From an uncultured Bacilli bacterium (GTDB lineage Bacteria; Bacillota_I; Bacilli_A; RF39; UBA660): a stretch of 30,031 bases of DNA. The DNA lies in assembly GCA_947631365.1 (NCBI GenBank), contig CANRLB010000003.1:1-30031 (forward strand), written 5' to 3'. The notes beneath the pieces were generated by a model, which was not told the origin of the DNA, did not search any database, and saw nothing but the letters and a program-made list of their open reading frames with translations. This document shows, piece after piece, positions 1 through 6,583 of this stretch; within the stretch, counting starts at the first letter, position 1; every line of letters starts with the position of its first letter. A program made the position numbers and the translations under genes.

Positions 1-612
1 TTTGTTGAACCAAATATTCCTAAATATAAAATATCTAAAGAATGGTTAGAAAGTATTAAAAAAACAATTCCTATGTTGCCAAACGAAAGAAAAGAAAAAT
101 ATATAAAAGAATATGGTTTATCAGAATATGATGCCAATATCATCATTAAAGAAAAAGATTATGCTGATTATTTTGAAGAATGTTTAAGTCTTGGTATGAA
201 TGCTAAAACTGCTGCTAACTATTTAATTGTTCAAATTATTGCTTATTTAAATAAAGAAGATATTTCTTTAAAAGATTTTTATTTAACTCCAACTTTATTA
301 AATCAAATAATATCCGAATTAAATAAAGGACATATTTCGTCAAAACAAGCTAAAGAAATATTTAATAAAAGTTTAGAAGAAAAGGTTGAACCTAAAAATT
401 ATATAACTAAAGATAATGCTCAAATATCTAATCAAGATGAACTTACAAAAATTATTACAACCATTTTAAATAATAATCCTAATCAAATAAATGATTACCA
501 TAATGGAAAAACAAATCTTTTTGATTATTTTGTTGGCCAAGTAATGAAAGAAACTAAAGGCAAAGCAAACCCAACAATAGTCAAAGAAATATTAAATGAA
601 AAATTAAAATAA
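1..612 (+). CDS. gatB: GatB, Asp/Glu-tRNA amidotransferase subunit B (3' part)
   Basis: The frame is open from base 1, so only the last 203 residues are present. GatB is the tRNA-binding and kinase subunit of GatCAB, which converts Glu-tRNA(Gln) or Asp-tRNA(Asn) to the amidated form in the cytoplasm. The visible part holds the end of the catalytic cradle (FVEPNIPKYKISKEWL, like the family's PEPDLPP..I..EW) and the helical plus YqeY-like tail, ending in VGQVMKETKGKANP, the hallmark GatB C-terminus. An internal ATG at 73 is not the start, since homology continues upstream of it. A strong hairpin terminator follows directly, so gatB closes its operon. The start and the rest of gatCAB lie outside the window. 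Confidence 0.93.
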   Translation, partial: FVEPNIPKYKISKEWLESIKKTIPMLPNERKEKYIKEYGLSEYDANIIIKEKDYADYFEECLSLGMNAKTAANYLIVQIIAYLNKEDISLKDFYLTPTLLNQIISELNKGHISSKQAKEIFNKSLEEKVEPKNYITKDNAQISNQDELTKIITTILNNNPNQINDYHNGKTNLFDYFVGQVMKETKGKANPTIVKEILNEKLK

Positions 613-635
613 ACTAATCGTTAGTTTATTTTTTT
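611..635 (+). terminator. Intrinsic terminator of gatB
   Basis: A perfect 7-bp stem (AAACTAA 611-617 with TTAGTTT 621-627) and 3-nt loop are followed by a T-run. The stem begins on the last bases of the gatB stop codon. Confidence 0.75.
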
Positions 636-651
636 ATGGTTTCTTCTTTTT

Positions 652-679
652 TTGACATTTTTTTTAAAAGTATTATGTT
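652..679 (+). promoter_or_regulatory. Promoter of the SPOR-mreCD-spoIVF cluster
   Basis: TTGACA (652-657) lies 16 bases from TATGTT (674-679), just after the gatB terminator and before the first gene of the cluster. The -35 is perfect; the -10 has two mismatches. Confidence 0.5.
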
Positions 680-699
680 AAGATATCTATGGTGATGGT

Positions 700-1134
700 A
701 TGAAGAAAAATATTATTTTAGTTTTCTCATCTGTTTTATTAGGAATTTTGTTTACTTTTTTCATTTTAAATAAAGAAAATATTTATGCAAAAGAAGAATA
801 TACTGTCTACGCTTTCCAAAAAGGAGCTTATTCAACCTATGACAAAGCCTATCAAAATATTAATGATACATCAGCAATTATTGTAAATGAAAATAATTTA
901 TATAAAGTTTATTGTGCCATTTATAAAGATATGGATTTAGTTAATAATATGCTTGAATATTATCAAAATAAAAATATTAATATTTATTTAAAACAAATTA
1001 AAGTATCTGCAAGTTTTTATCAAGCATTAGAAAAATATGAAGAATTATTAAAAAAAATTACTGATAATAAAAATTATGAACAAATAAATCAAAGTATTTT
1101 AAATTTATATTTAGAAAGCAATGGTGTTTTATGA
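700..1134 (+). CDS. Membrane-anchored SPOR-like protein
   Basis: This 144-residue protein has an N-terminal membrane segment (about residues 4-24) and then an exported region. Residues about 35-105 look like a SPOR domain: YTVYAFQKGAYSTYDKAYQN, then YKVYCAIYKD, then a helix. SPOR domains bind denuded peptidoglycan at division sites. It sits directly before mreC and overlaps it by 4 bases (ATGA). In Bacillus subtilis the SPOR protein SpoIIB lies just upstream of the mre genes, so this may be a positional counterpart; that is inference. The start is supported by GGTGA at 691-695. The domain call rests on pattern alone. Confidence 0.6.
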   Translation: MKKNIILVFSSVLLGILFTFFILNKENIYAKEEYTVYAFQKGAYSTYDKAYQNINDTSAIIVNENNLYKVYCAIYKDMDLVNNMLEYYQNKNINIYLKQIKVSASFYQALEKYEELLKKITDNKNYEQINQSILNLYLESNGVL

Positions 1135-1778
1135 AAATATTAAAATTTTTATGGAAATATAATTTATTTTTAATTTTATTTTTAATTTTAGTAATCAAAG
1201 AACCTTTATATAAATTAATTAAAATAAAAAAAGAAGTATATACTCCCATGCGTTGCCAATTTTTAGAAGATGATTACAATAAATTATTAGAATTTAGTGA
1301 AATTAATGTCATCTATGAAAGTGATTATTTAAATACTTATATTATTTATAAAGACATATATAACTATATGAATGAGATAACAATAAGGGGAGGATTAGAT
1401 GAAGAATTTAAAAATAATCCGGTTATTTATGATAATACTTTAATAGGTTTTATATCTAAAGTAAATAAAACAAGTAGTATTGTTAAATTAATAACTAATA
1501 AAGATAGTAAAGTATCAGTTAAAATTAATGAAGAAATTGGCGTATTAGAAGATAAAAATAATGAATTAATTGTTAGCAATATTTCTAATGATGCCAATAT
1601 TAATATTGGTGATAATATATATACTTCTGGTCTAGGTAATACTAAAGAAAATATTTATATTGGAACAGTTAAAGAAATATCTTTAGATGATAAGGGAATC
1701 GAAAAAGTTATTAAAGTAAATTATCAATTAAAGATAAAAGATATTGACTATGTCAATGTTCTTAAGGAGAATATATGA
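1131..1778 (+). CDS. mreC: Rod shape-determining protein MreC (short form)
   Basis: MreC links the elongation machinery (MreB, RodA, PBP2) outside the membrane. The 215-residue protein has one N-terminal membrane segment (about 9-25) and a C-terminal beta region with MreC-type blocks: LIGFISKVNKTSSIVKLIT, then INIGDNIYTSGLG and YIGTVKEI. It is shorter than the usual 270-300 residues, and the coiled-coil between membrane and beta domain is brief. Start and stop overlap the neighbours by 4 bases on each side (ATGA), so translation is probably coupled across SPOR-mreC-mreD. No mreB lies in the window. The call is firm by pattern and by position before mreD. Confidence 0.82.
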   Translation: MKILKFLWKYNLFLILFLILVIKEPLYKLIKIKKEVYTPMRCQFLEDDYNKLLEFSEINVIYESDYLNTYIIYKDIYNYMNEITIRGGLDEEFKNNPVIYDNTLIGFISKVNKTSSIVKLITNKDSKVSVKINEEIGVLEDKNNELIVSNISNDANINIGDNIYTSGLGNTKENIYIGTVKEISLDDKGIEKVIKVNYQLKIKDIDYVNVLKENI

Positions 1779-2206
1779 TTTATTTTCTTTTAATTTTTGA
1801 TATTTTAGTAAATAATTATAGTCAATATACATCATATTTTTTTATTATTAATCTCTATAATAAACCTTATAAAGATTATTTAATTACTGCCTTAATATTA
1901 GATTTAATTATTTTTAAAAGCTATTATAATATTATAATTTTATCTTTAATGTATTTAATAAATAAAATATTCTATTCTTTAAATAAAAATAATATTTTTA
2001 GTTATTTACTTATAATATTATTTGATTATATTTTTTATATTTTTATGAGTAATTTATTATTAAATAATTTTTCTTTAATCCTAATTAATATTGGAAAAAA
2101 TTTAATATTTAATTTAATTTTATATCTTTTAAGCTTTAATATTGTAAGAAAGGATAATTATGCAGAAGACAAAAAGAGATATCGAAGCAGTAAAATATTT
2201 AATTAA
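1775..2206 (+). CDS. mreD: Rod shape-determining protein MreD
   Basis: A 143-residue, very hydrophobic protein with about five predicted membrane segments, encoded right after mreC with an ATGA overlap and an AAGGAG ribosome site. MreD is a small integral membrane partner of MreC in cell-wall elongation. Sequence conservation in MreD is always low, so the name rests mainly on size, topology and position. The last 16 codons overlap the start of the next gene in another frame. Confidence 0.75.
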   Translation: MIYFLLIFDILVNNYSQYTSYFFIINLYNKPYKDYLITALILDLIIFKSYYNIIILSLMYLINKIFYSLNKNNIFSYLLIILFDYIFYIFMSNLLLNNFSLILINIGKNLIFNLILYLLSFNIVRKDNYAEDKKRYRSSKIFN

Positions 2207-3092
2207 TTATATGCTTATTAATCAAATGGAAATGATTAATGAAAAACCTTTTAGTGCTTATTCAAGAAGTTATTTTTGTACTAATGAAAATATTAAGAAT
2301 TATTTAAAAATTATTAATTTAAGTGAAAAAGAAAATGCTTTAAGTGTACTTTCCAGTGGTGATCATCCTTTTAATTTAATTTCTCTAGGTATTATGAATA
2401 TTGATACTTTTGATATTAATAGAATATCACCTTATTTTGCTTTGGGATTAAAAAGAGCTTTAATTATTAAATATAATTATTTAGAATATTTAAAAATAGT
2501 CAAAAAGTTATCAAATAAATATATTTCTTTAGAAGAATTGACGGCAATATTAAATGATCTACTTCCTTTAATGGATAAACATGATCGAAAATTCTGGCAA
2601 GCAATTATAAATTATAATTATTTTAGACAAAAAGACAGTTATCAAAATATTAATTTATTTTATTTAATTACCCAAAATGCCTATAGTTTTAAAAAAAGTA
2701 TTAAAGGAAATATTTTTCTAGAAAACGAAAAAGAATACAATAATTTACGTCTTAACATCTTGAAAGCTAATATAAGTTTTCAAAATGTTGATCTTTTAAA
2801 TATCGATAAAAAGCCAAAATATAATATAGTATTATTATCAAATATTCTAACTTATTATGAAAAACAATATAATAAGTCTTTGAAAGATTTTGAAAGGGCA
2901 TTTATTTTAAATAAATTAAGTAATTTAGTTAAGAATGATGGCTATATTTTTATTAATTACCTTTTTGAAAATGATATTATAAAACAGAGGTATAATTGGG
3001 AAGGTTTAGAAAGTGAATATAATTATTTAAAAGTAATGCCATTATCTTATTTATATGAATATGACAATGTAATTTATCGAAGAATTAAATAA
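2160..3092 (+). CDS. SAM-dependent methyltransferase-like protein, unknown substrate
   Basis: A soluble 310-residue protein. Residues 63-87 (VLSSGDHPFNLISLG then IDTFDIN) look like motif I and the acidic strand-2 end of a class I SAM-binding Rossmann fold, of the kind seen in DUF3419/BtaA-like proteins. YNIVLLSNIL further on fits motif IV. No substrate can be named. The start ATG lies 47 bases inside mreD and has a good ribosome site (AAGAAAGGA, 7 bases away), so the overlap is probably real. It occupies the place held by minC-minD in B. subtilis between mreD and spoIVFA; neither Min protein is in the window. Confidence 0.55.
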   Translation: MQKTKRDIEAVKYLINYMLINQMEMINEKPFSAYSRSYFCTNENIKNYLKIINLSEKENALSVLSSGDHPFNLISLGIMNIDTFDINRISPYFALGLKRALIIKYNYLEYLKIVKKLSNKYISLEELTAILNDLLPLMDKHDRKFWQAIINYNYFRQKDSYQNINLFYLITQNAYSFKKSIKGNIFLENEKEYNNLRLNILKANISFQNVDLLNIDKKPKYNIVLLSNILTYYEKQYNKSLKDFERAFILNKLSNLVKNDGYIFINYLFENDIIKQRYNWEGLESEYNYLKVMPLSYLYEYDNVIYRRIK

Positions 3093-3125
3093 TCTTCTTT
3101 AGAATATAATGTAATGGTGAAGCTA

Positions 3126-3743
3126 ATGAATATAGATGATTATACTAAAATAAGTCATAAAAGATATAGTAATATTAATGATTATAATGACAAAAAAATT
3201 AAGTATTTTAAAACTTTAATAACAAGAATATTACTTAGTGTATTAATGATAATAATTATTGCAACTTACATTAAAATAGATGATGATAATGCTTCATTAG
3301 TTAATAAATATTTATTTCAAGATAATATAAAATTCACTAAAATTAACAAATGGTATCAAGATAATTTTGGAGCAGTCATTCCCTCTATTAAAGAAAATAG
3401 TTCATTAGTTTTTAGTGAAAATATTGAAGAAAACTCTTATACTTCCTACAAAGATGGGGTTAAAATTCAATATACTAAAGGTAAAGAGGTGTCTTTGCTT
3501 AATGGCGGTATAGTTATTTTTACTGGGGAAGAAGAAAATTATGGTAATGTTGTAGTAATTCAAGGAAATGATGGCATTGATTATACTTATGGTAATATAA
3601 GTAATATAGCTGTAAATTTATATGATTATATAGAAAAAAACACTATTATAGGTAATGCTAATGATGATTATATATATTTAATACTTAATAAAGATGGAAA
3701 AATAATAAACTATGATGAATATCTTAAAGAAAATAAAAATTAA
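3126..3743 (+). CDS. spoIVFA: SpoIVFA-like protein with degenerate LytM/M23 domain
   Basis: A 205-residue protein with one membrane segment (about 32-52) and a C-terminal LytM/M23-like fold: LLNGGIVIFTGEEENYGNVV, then GIDYTYGNIS where active M23 enzymes read YAHL, and IYLILNKDG where they read HLHFEV. The zinc ligands are absent, as in SpoIVFA, which in Bacillus anchors and restrains the protease SpoIVFB. The next gene is a SpoIVFB-like protease and overlaps this one by 32 bases, which supports the name. ATG 3126 is preferred over ATG 3114 because GGTGA (3116-3120) fits as its ribosome site. Confidence 0.72.
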   Translation: MNIDDYTKISHKRYSNINDYNDKKIKYFKTLITRILLSVLMIIIIATYIKIDDDNASLVNKYLFQDNIKFTKINKWYQDNFGAVIPSIKENSSLVFSENIEENSYTSYKDGVKIQYTKGKEVSLLNGGIVIFTGEEENYGNVVVIQGNDGIDYTYGNISNIAVNLYDYIEKNTIIGNANDDYIYLILNKDGKIINYDEYLKENKN

Positions 3744-4482
3744 TAATTTTACTTATTTTTTCATTATTATTTGTGCATTATGCGGCTATATAAAAAATAT
3801 TACTATTATATTTTCAATTTGTTTAATTCATGAATTAGGCCATATTATTTTTATTAAATTATTTAAATATGAAATAAATAGTGTTGAAATACTGCCCTTT
3901 GGAGGCTATACAGAGATTAATAAAAAAATAAATACTAGTATTAATAAAGATTTATTAATTGCTTTTGGGGGTATTATTATGCAAATAATTTTAATATTAT
4001 TGCTTAATATTATCAAAAACTATCTGCATAATTTTACTTATCAATTAATAATTAATTATAACTATATCTTAATATTTTTTAATTTATTACCTATTATTCC
4101 TTTAGATGGTAGTCAAATTATGCATTTATTACTAGAGAAAAAATTTTCTTATCATTTATCATATAAATTAAATTTAGGAATATCTTTAGTCCTTTTAATA
4201 CTTTTTATCTATCTTAATTATAAGTTCCATATTGATAACTATCTTATCATTTCATTTTTGTTTTATCAAATAATAATAACATATAAAAATTTTAAATATT
4301 ATGAAAATCGTTTTTTACTAGAAAGATATTTATATGATTTTAATTATAAAAAAATTGACAATCATACTAAAAGCATTCAAGATTTAAAGAAAAATACTTT
4401 GCATTTCTTTAAAGAAGGTAATCATTATGTTAGAGAAAAAGAGAAGATTAAAGGTTTATTTCATCATCCCAAAACCCATTGA
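3712..4482 (+). CDS. spoIVFB: SpoIVFB-like intramembrane metalloprotease (M50/site-2)
   Basis: A 256-residue multi-pass membrane protein. HELGH at residues 40-44 is the zinc motif and Asp132 in NLLPIIPLDG is the third ligand, both inside membrane segments, as in SpoIVFB (which has Asp137). The tail after about residue 190 is a cytosolic extension that could be the CBS-like part, though it is short and not clearly a CBS domain. In Bacillus, SpoIVFB cuts pro-sigmaK in the mother cell under control of SpoIVFA. Its position between spoIVFA and rplU is the Bacillus order. Whether this organism sporulates cannot be told from the window, so the substrate is open. Confidence 0.82.
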   Translation: MMNILKKIKINNFTYFFIIICALCGYIKNITIIFSICLIHELGHIIFIKLFKYEINSVEILPFGGYTEINKKINTSINKDLLIAFGGIIMQIILILLLNIIKNYLHNFTYQLIINYNYILIFFNLLPIIPLDGSQIMHLLLEKKFSYHLSYKLNLGISLVLLILFIYLNYKFHIDNYLIISFLFYQIIITYKNFKYYENRFLLERYLYDFNYKKIDNHTKSIQDLKKNTLHFFKEGNHYVREKEKIKGLFHHPKTH

Positions 4483-4507
4483 TTTTAAGCATTTATGGTA
4501 GTATAAT
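4479..4507 (+). promoter_or_regulatory. Promoter of the acidic protein/sigma-like pair
   Basis: TTGATT (4479-4484), a 17-base spacer and a perfect TATAAT (4502-4507). The -35 overlaps the spoIVFB stop codon, so the next two genes can be transcribed apart from spoIVFAB. Confidence 0.72.
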
Positions 4508-4533
4508 ACAATTCTTGGAAACAGGGGATTATT

Positions 4534-4899
4534 GTGAAGAAAGCTAAAGAAGACATTTATCCATTTGCAAATGAAGATATCAAACTTTTAAATGAATATA
4601 TTAATACCTATTTACATTATGAAGAAGATGCTTATTTTGTTTTAGAAGAATTAGAAAAATTAGCTTACTTTATAATAGAGAATATTAAAGATATTAATTA
4701 CTCACTTATATCAAGTATTGTTTTTGATAATGATTTACTTTATAGATTACTCAAAAACTTATTAAATAATGGCGATTTACCAGTTATAGATAATGAAATT
4801 ATTGAAATGATGATTAATGCTTACCAAGATGGAAGGGAAGATTTAGAAGATTATTTTATCAAAATAAATACCCAATTGAAAATATGGATGACAAGATAG
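4534..4899 (+). CDS. Small acidic helical protein of unknown function
   Basis: A 121-residue, acidic protein predicted to be almost all helix, with no membrane segment. I do not recognise a family. It starts at GTG with AGGGGA about 6 bases upstream. Its 3' end overlaps the sigma-like gene by 16 bases, and the sigma-like gene has no ribosome site of its own, so the two are probably made together. That coupling makes a regulatory partner of the sigma-like protein (for example an anti-sigma or stabilising subunit) a reasonable but untested idea. Confidence 0.6.
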   Translation: MKKAKEDIYPFANEDIKLLNEYINTYLHYEEDAYFVLEELEKLAYFIIENIKDINYSLISSIVFDNDLLYRLLKNLLNNGDLPVIDNEIIEMMINAYQDGREDLEDYFIKINTQLKIWMTR

Positions 4900-5468
4900 T
4901 CAAAAAATATATGCATATTGTTTTTAATCTTGCTAAGAAATGGGCTAATTTAGGGAACATCCCAGAAAATGAGTTAATTGAAGAAGGATTGGCATATTTA
5001 TTTGCAAGAATATATCAAAATGGTGAGTATTTACAAAATAATCGAGAAACATATACAAGAATTTATGTCCGGATCGATTATTTATTGCATCAATATGCTA
5101 AAAATATGGAAAATCCAAATATTTTTGCTATTCCAACTCTTCAAGATGATACTTTTTTAATTGATACAGAAGAAGAGGATATAATAAGAAAGACAATTGA
5201 TGTTAGTCCATTAATTAATGTTCTAAGTCCAAGGGAAAAAGAATTTTTTTCTTATTATTTTGGCTTTATTAATGGAGATGATTTAAATAGAAAAGAGCTA
5301 GGCAAACAATATCATATATCAAGAACTAGAGTATATCAAATAATTAATCAGGGCATTGCGAAAATCAAAAGAAAAGTGGATTTAGAAAATTATATAGACT
5401 TTTTAGATAACCCCGATGAAGGCAAGGAATTAGTGAAAGAATATCAAAGAATAAGAATAATATATTAA
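4884..5468 (+). CDS. Small sigma-70-family factor-like protein
   Basis: 194 residues. Residues 114-166 are a clear sigma region 4: LSPREKEFFSYYFGF, then RKELGKQYHISRTRVYQIIN and AKIKR, a helix-turn-helix that would contact the -35 box. Residues about 8-72 resemble a reduced region 2: IVFNLAKKWANLG, ENELIEEGLAYLF, YTRIYVRIDYLLHQYA, comparable to the DLIQEG...YA..WI pattern. There is no SigK-like pro-peptide. It lies two genes after spoIVFB and before the rplU promoter. It could be an alternative sigma factor or a sigma-like regulator. The start is coupled to the preceding gene; ATG 4911 is possible. Confidence 0.68.
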   Translation: MDDKIVKKYMHIVFNLAKKWANLGNIPENELIEEGLAYLFARIYQNGEYLQNNRETYTRIYVRIDYLLHQYAKNMENPNIFAIPTLQDDTFLIDTEEEDIIRKTIDVSPLINVLSPREKEFFSYYFGFINGDDLNRKELGKQYHISRTRVYQIINQGIAKIKRKVDLENYIDFLDNPDEGKELVKEYQRIRIIY

Positions 5469-5508
5469 TAATATATAAAGTAGGCCTAAATAATTTGGGG
5501 TGAAATAA

Positions 5509-5537
5509 TTGACAACTAGATGTATTTTTGATAAAAT
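5509..5537 (+). promoter_or_regulatory. Promoter of rplU-prp-rpmA
   Basis: Perfect TTGACA (5509-5514), a 17-base spacer, and TAAAAT (5532-5537) preceded by TGA (extended -10). This is the best sigma-A-type promoter in the window, as expected for ribosomal proteins. Start of RNA would be near 5544. Confidence 0.85.
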
Positions 5538-5543
5538 TGTTAT

Positions 5544-5620
5544 GTTTAAGTCATTTCGGGAAAAACCGCTCTAAAAAGGTTATAAGAACTAAATGGTCAC
5601 CTTAAAGGCGCGACTTAAAA
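5544..5620 (+). ncRNA. L21 leader (autoregulatory 5' UTR of rplU)
   Basis: The 5' UTR between the promoter and rplU folds into a closed structure. TTTAAGTC (5545-5552) pairs with GACTTAAA (5612-5619), an inner stem AAGGT (5576-5580) pairs with ACCTT (5599-5603), and CGGG...CCG makes a small hairpin near 5557-5568. Firmicutes carry a conserved L21 leader at this place, thought to let L21 control its own operon. The strong ribosome site GGAGG follows the outer helix. Confidence 0.75.
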
Positions 5621-5641
5621 AATTTAAATAGGAGGTATGAA

Positions 5642-5941
5642 ATGAAAGCTATTTTTACTACAGGTGGAAAACAATATTATGTATCTGAAGGCGATGTTAT
5701 TTACGTTGAAAAATTAGACGTTAAAGAAGGCGAAACAGTTACATTTGATGAAGTTTTATTTGTTGATGGTGTAGCTGGTAATCCAACAGTTAAAGGAGCT
5801 AAAGTTGAATGTTTAGCTGAAAAACATGGCAAAAATAAAAAAATAATTGTTTTCAAATATAGACCTAAAAAGAAATATCGTAAGAAACAAGGCCATAGAC
5901 AACCATATACTAAATTAGTTGTTAAAAAGATTACTAAATAA
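5642..5941 (+). CDS. rplU: Ribosomal protein bL21
   Basis: The 99-residue protein is full length for bL21 of the large ribosomal subunit, which binds 23S rRNA. It opens with MKAIFTTGGKQYYVSEGDVI and ends with the basic KYRPKKKYRKKQGHRQPYTK block typical of the family. It is led by AGGAGG and the L21 leader RNA. Next come prp and rpmA with hardly any gap, the standard Firmicutes order rplU-prp-rpmA. Confidence 0.97.
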   Translation: MKAIFTTGGKQYYVSEGDVIYVEKLDVKEGETVTFDEVLFVDGVAGNPTVKGAKVECLAEKHGKNKKIIVFKYRPKKKYRKKQGHRQPYTKLVVKKITK

Positions 5942-5942
5942 T

Positions 5943-6233
5943 ATGATTAAAATTGAGTTTAGTAAAAATGAAATTACAATTAGCGGACATGCTAATTATA
6001 ATAACTATGGCAATGATATTGTTTGTGCTAGTGTATCAAGCATTATTTATACAACCATTAATGGTATTTTAAATATTAATAATAAAGCCATTGATTATGA
6101 AGATAATGAATTATTAAAGATTAATATTTTAAGTGATGATGAGATAACTAAAAAACTTATAAATAATATGTTAGAATTACTTAAAGATTTAGCCAAACAA
6201 TATCCTAAAAATATAATAGTAAAGGAGAAATAA
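5943..6233 (+). CDS. prp: Ribosomal-processing cysteine protease Prp
   Basis: 96 residues. Prp (YsxB) removes the N-terminal extension of L27 before ribosome assembly. The catalytic His16 (GHANY) and Cys28 (NDIVCASVS) are present, 12 residues apart as in the family. ATG 5943 is chosen, two bases after the rplU stop; an upstream in-frame start inside rplU would add eight residues before the conserved MIKIEF opening. It sits between rplU and rpmA as in Bacillus and Staphylococcus, and L27 encoded next has the matching pro-peptide. Confidence 0.9.
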   Translation: MIKIEFSKNEITISGHANYNNYGNDIVCASVSSIIYTTINGILNINNKAIDYEDNELLKINILSDDEITKKLINNMLELLKDLAKQYPKNIIVKEK

Positions 6234-6235
6234 AG

Positions 6236-6523
6236 ATGTTATTTATTAAATTAAATATCCAAAGATTTGCTCATAAAAAAGGACAATCATCTACTGACAA
6301 TGGTCGTGATTCAAGAGGTCGTAGACTTGGAGCCAAATTATCTGACGGGGAAAAATGTAATGCTGGATCTATTATTTATCGTCAAAGAGGTACAAAGATT
6401 TACCCAGGAAATAATGTTGGAATGGGAAAAGATCATACATTATTTAGCAAAATAGATGGTATTGTTAAATACGAAAGAGCAGGAAGAGATAAAAAGAAAG
6501 TTAGCGTTTACGAAGCAAAGTAA
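6236..6523 (+). CDS. rpmA: Ribosomal protein bL27 with cleavable N-terminal extension
   Basis: 95 residues. bL27 reaches into the peptidyl transferase centre with its N-terminus, so an extension must be removed. The protein starts MLFIKLNIQRF and then AHKKGQSSTDNGRDS, where mature L27 normally begins. LNIQRF is a variant of the Prp site LNLQFF, so cleavage is expected after Phe11. The body (GRRLGAKLSDG, AGSIIYRQRGTKIYPG, GKDHTLFSK) is standard. An AAAGGAG ribosome site precedes it, and a terminator whose stem covers the last codons ends the operon. Confidence 0.96.
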   Translation: MLFIKLNIQRFAHKKGQSSTDNGRDSRGRRLGAKLSDGEKCNAGSIIYRQRGTKIYPGNNVGMGKDHTLFSKIDGIVKYERAGRDKKKVSVYEAK

Positions 6524-6537
6524 ATGCTTTTTTTTTT
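6503..6537 (+). terminator. Terminator of rplU-prp-rpmA
   Basis: AGCGTTTAC (6503-6511) pairs with GTAAATGCT (6520-6528) through one G-T wobble, 8-nt loop, then nine Ts (6529-6537). The stem includes the rpmA stop codon. Confidence 0.75.
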
Positions 6538-6547
6538 GCTATTCCTA

Positions 6548-6556
6548 TGATATAAT
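6548..6556 (+). promoter_or_regulatory. Extended -10 promoter of the cadherin-like gene
   Basis: TGA plus TATAAT (6551-6556). At 17 bases upstream the -35 position falls in the T-run of the preceding terminator, so it depends on the extended -10. Confidence 0.5.
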
Positions 6557-6583
6557 AATTTAAGAATACAAGGGTGATTAGTG

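Noticed and set aside
1058..1249. Minus-strand ORF of 63 codons across mreC start
   Set aside because: Shadow of the SPOR and mreC genes; no ribosome site and low-complexity product. The same holds for the plus-strand ORFs inside gpsA, ruvB, ruvA and the ZIP gene.
4884..5468. Sigma-like gene as pro-sigmaK
   Set aside because: No hydrophobic or amphipathic pro-peptide, only 194 residues, and region 2 is reduced; calling it SigK would go beyond the evidence.
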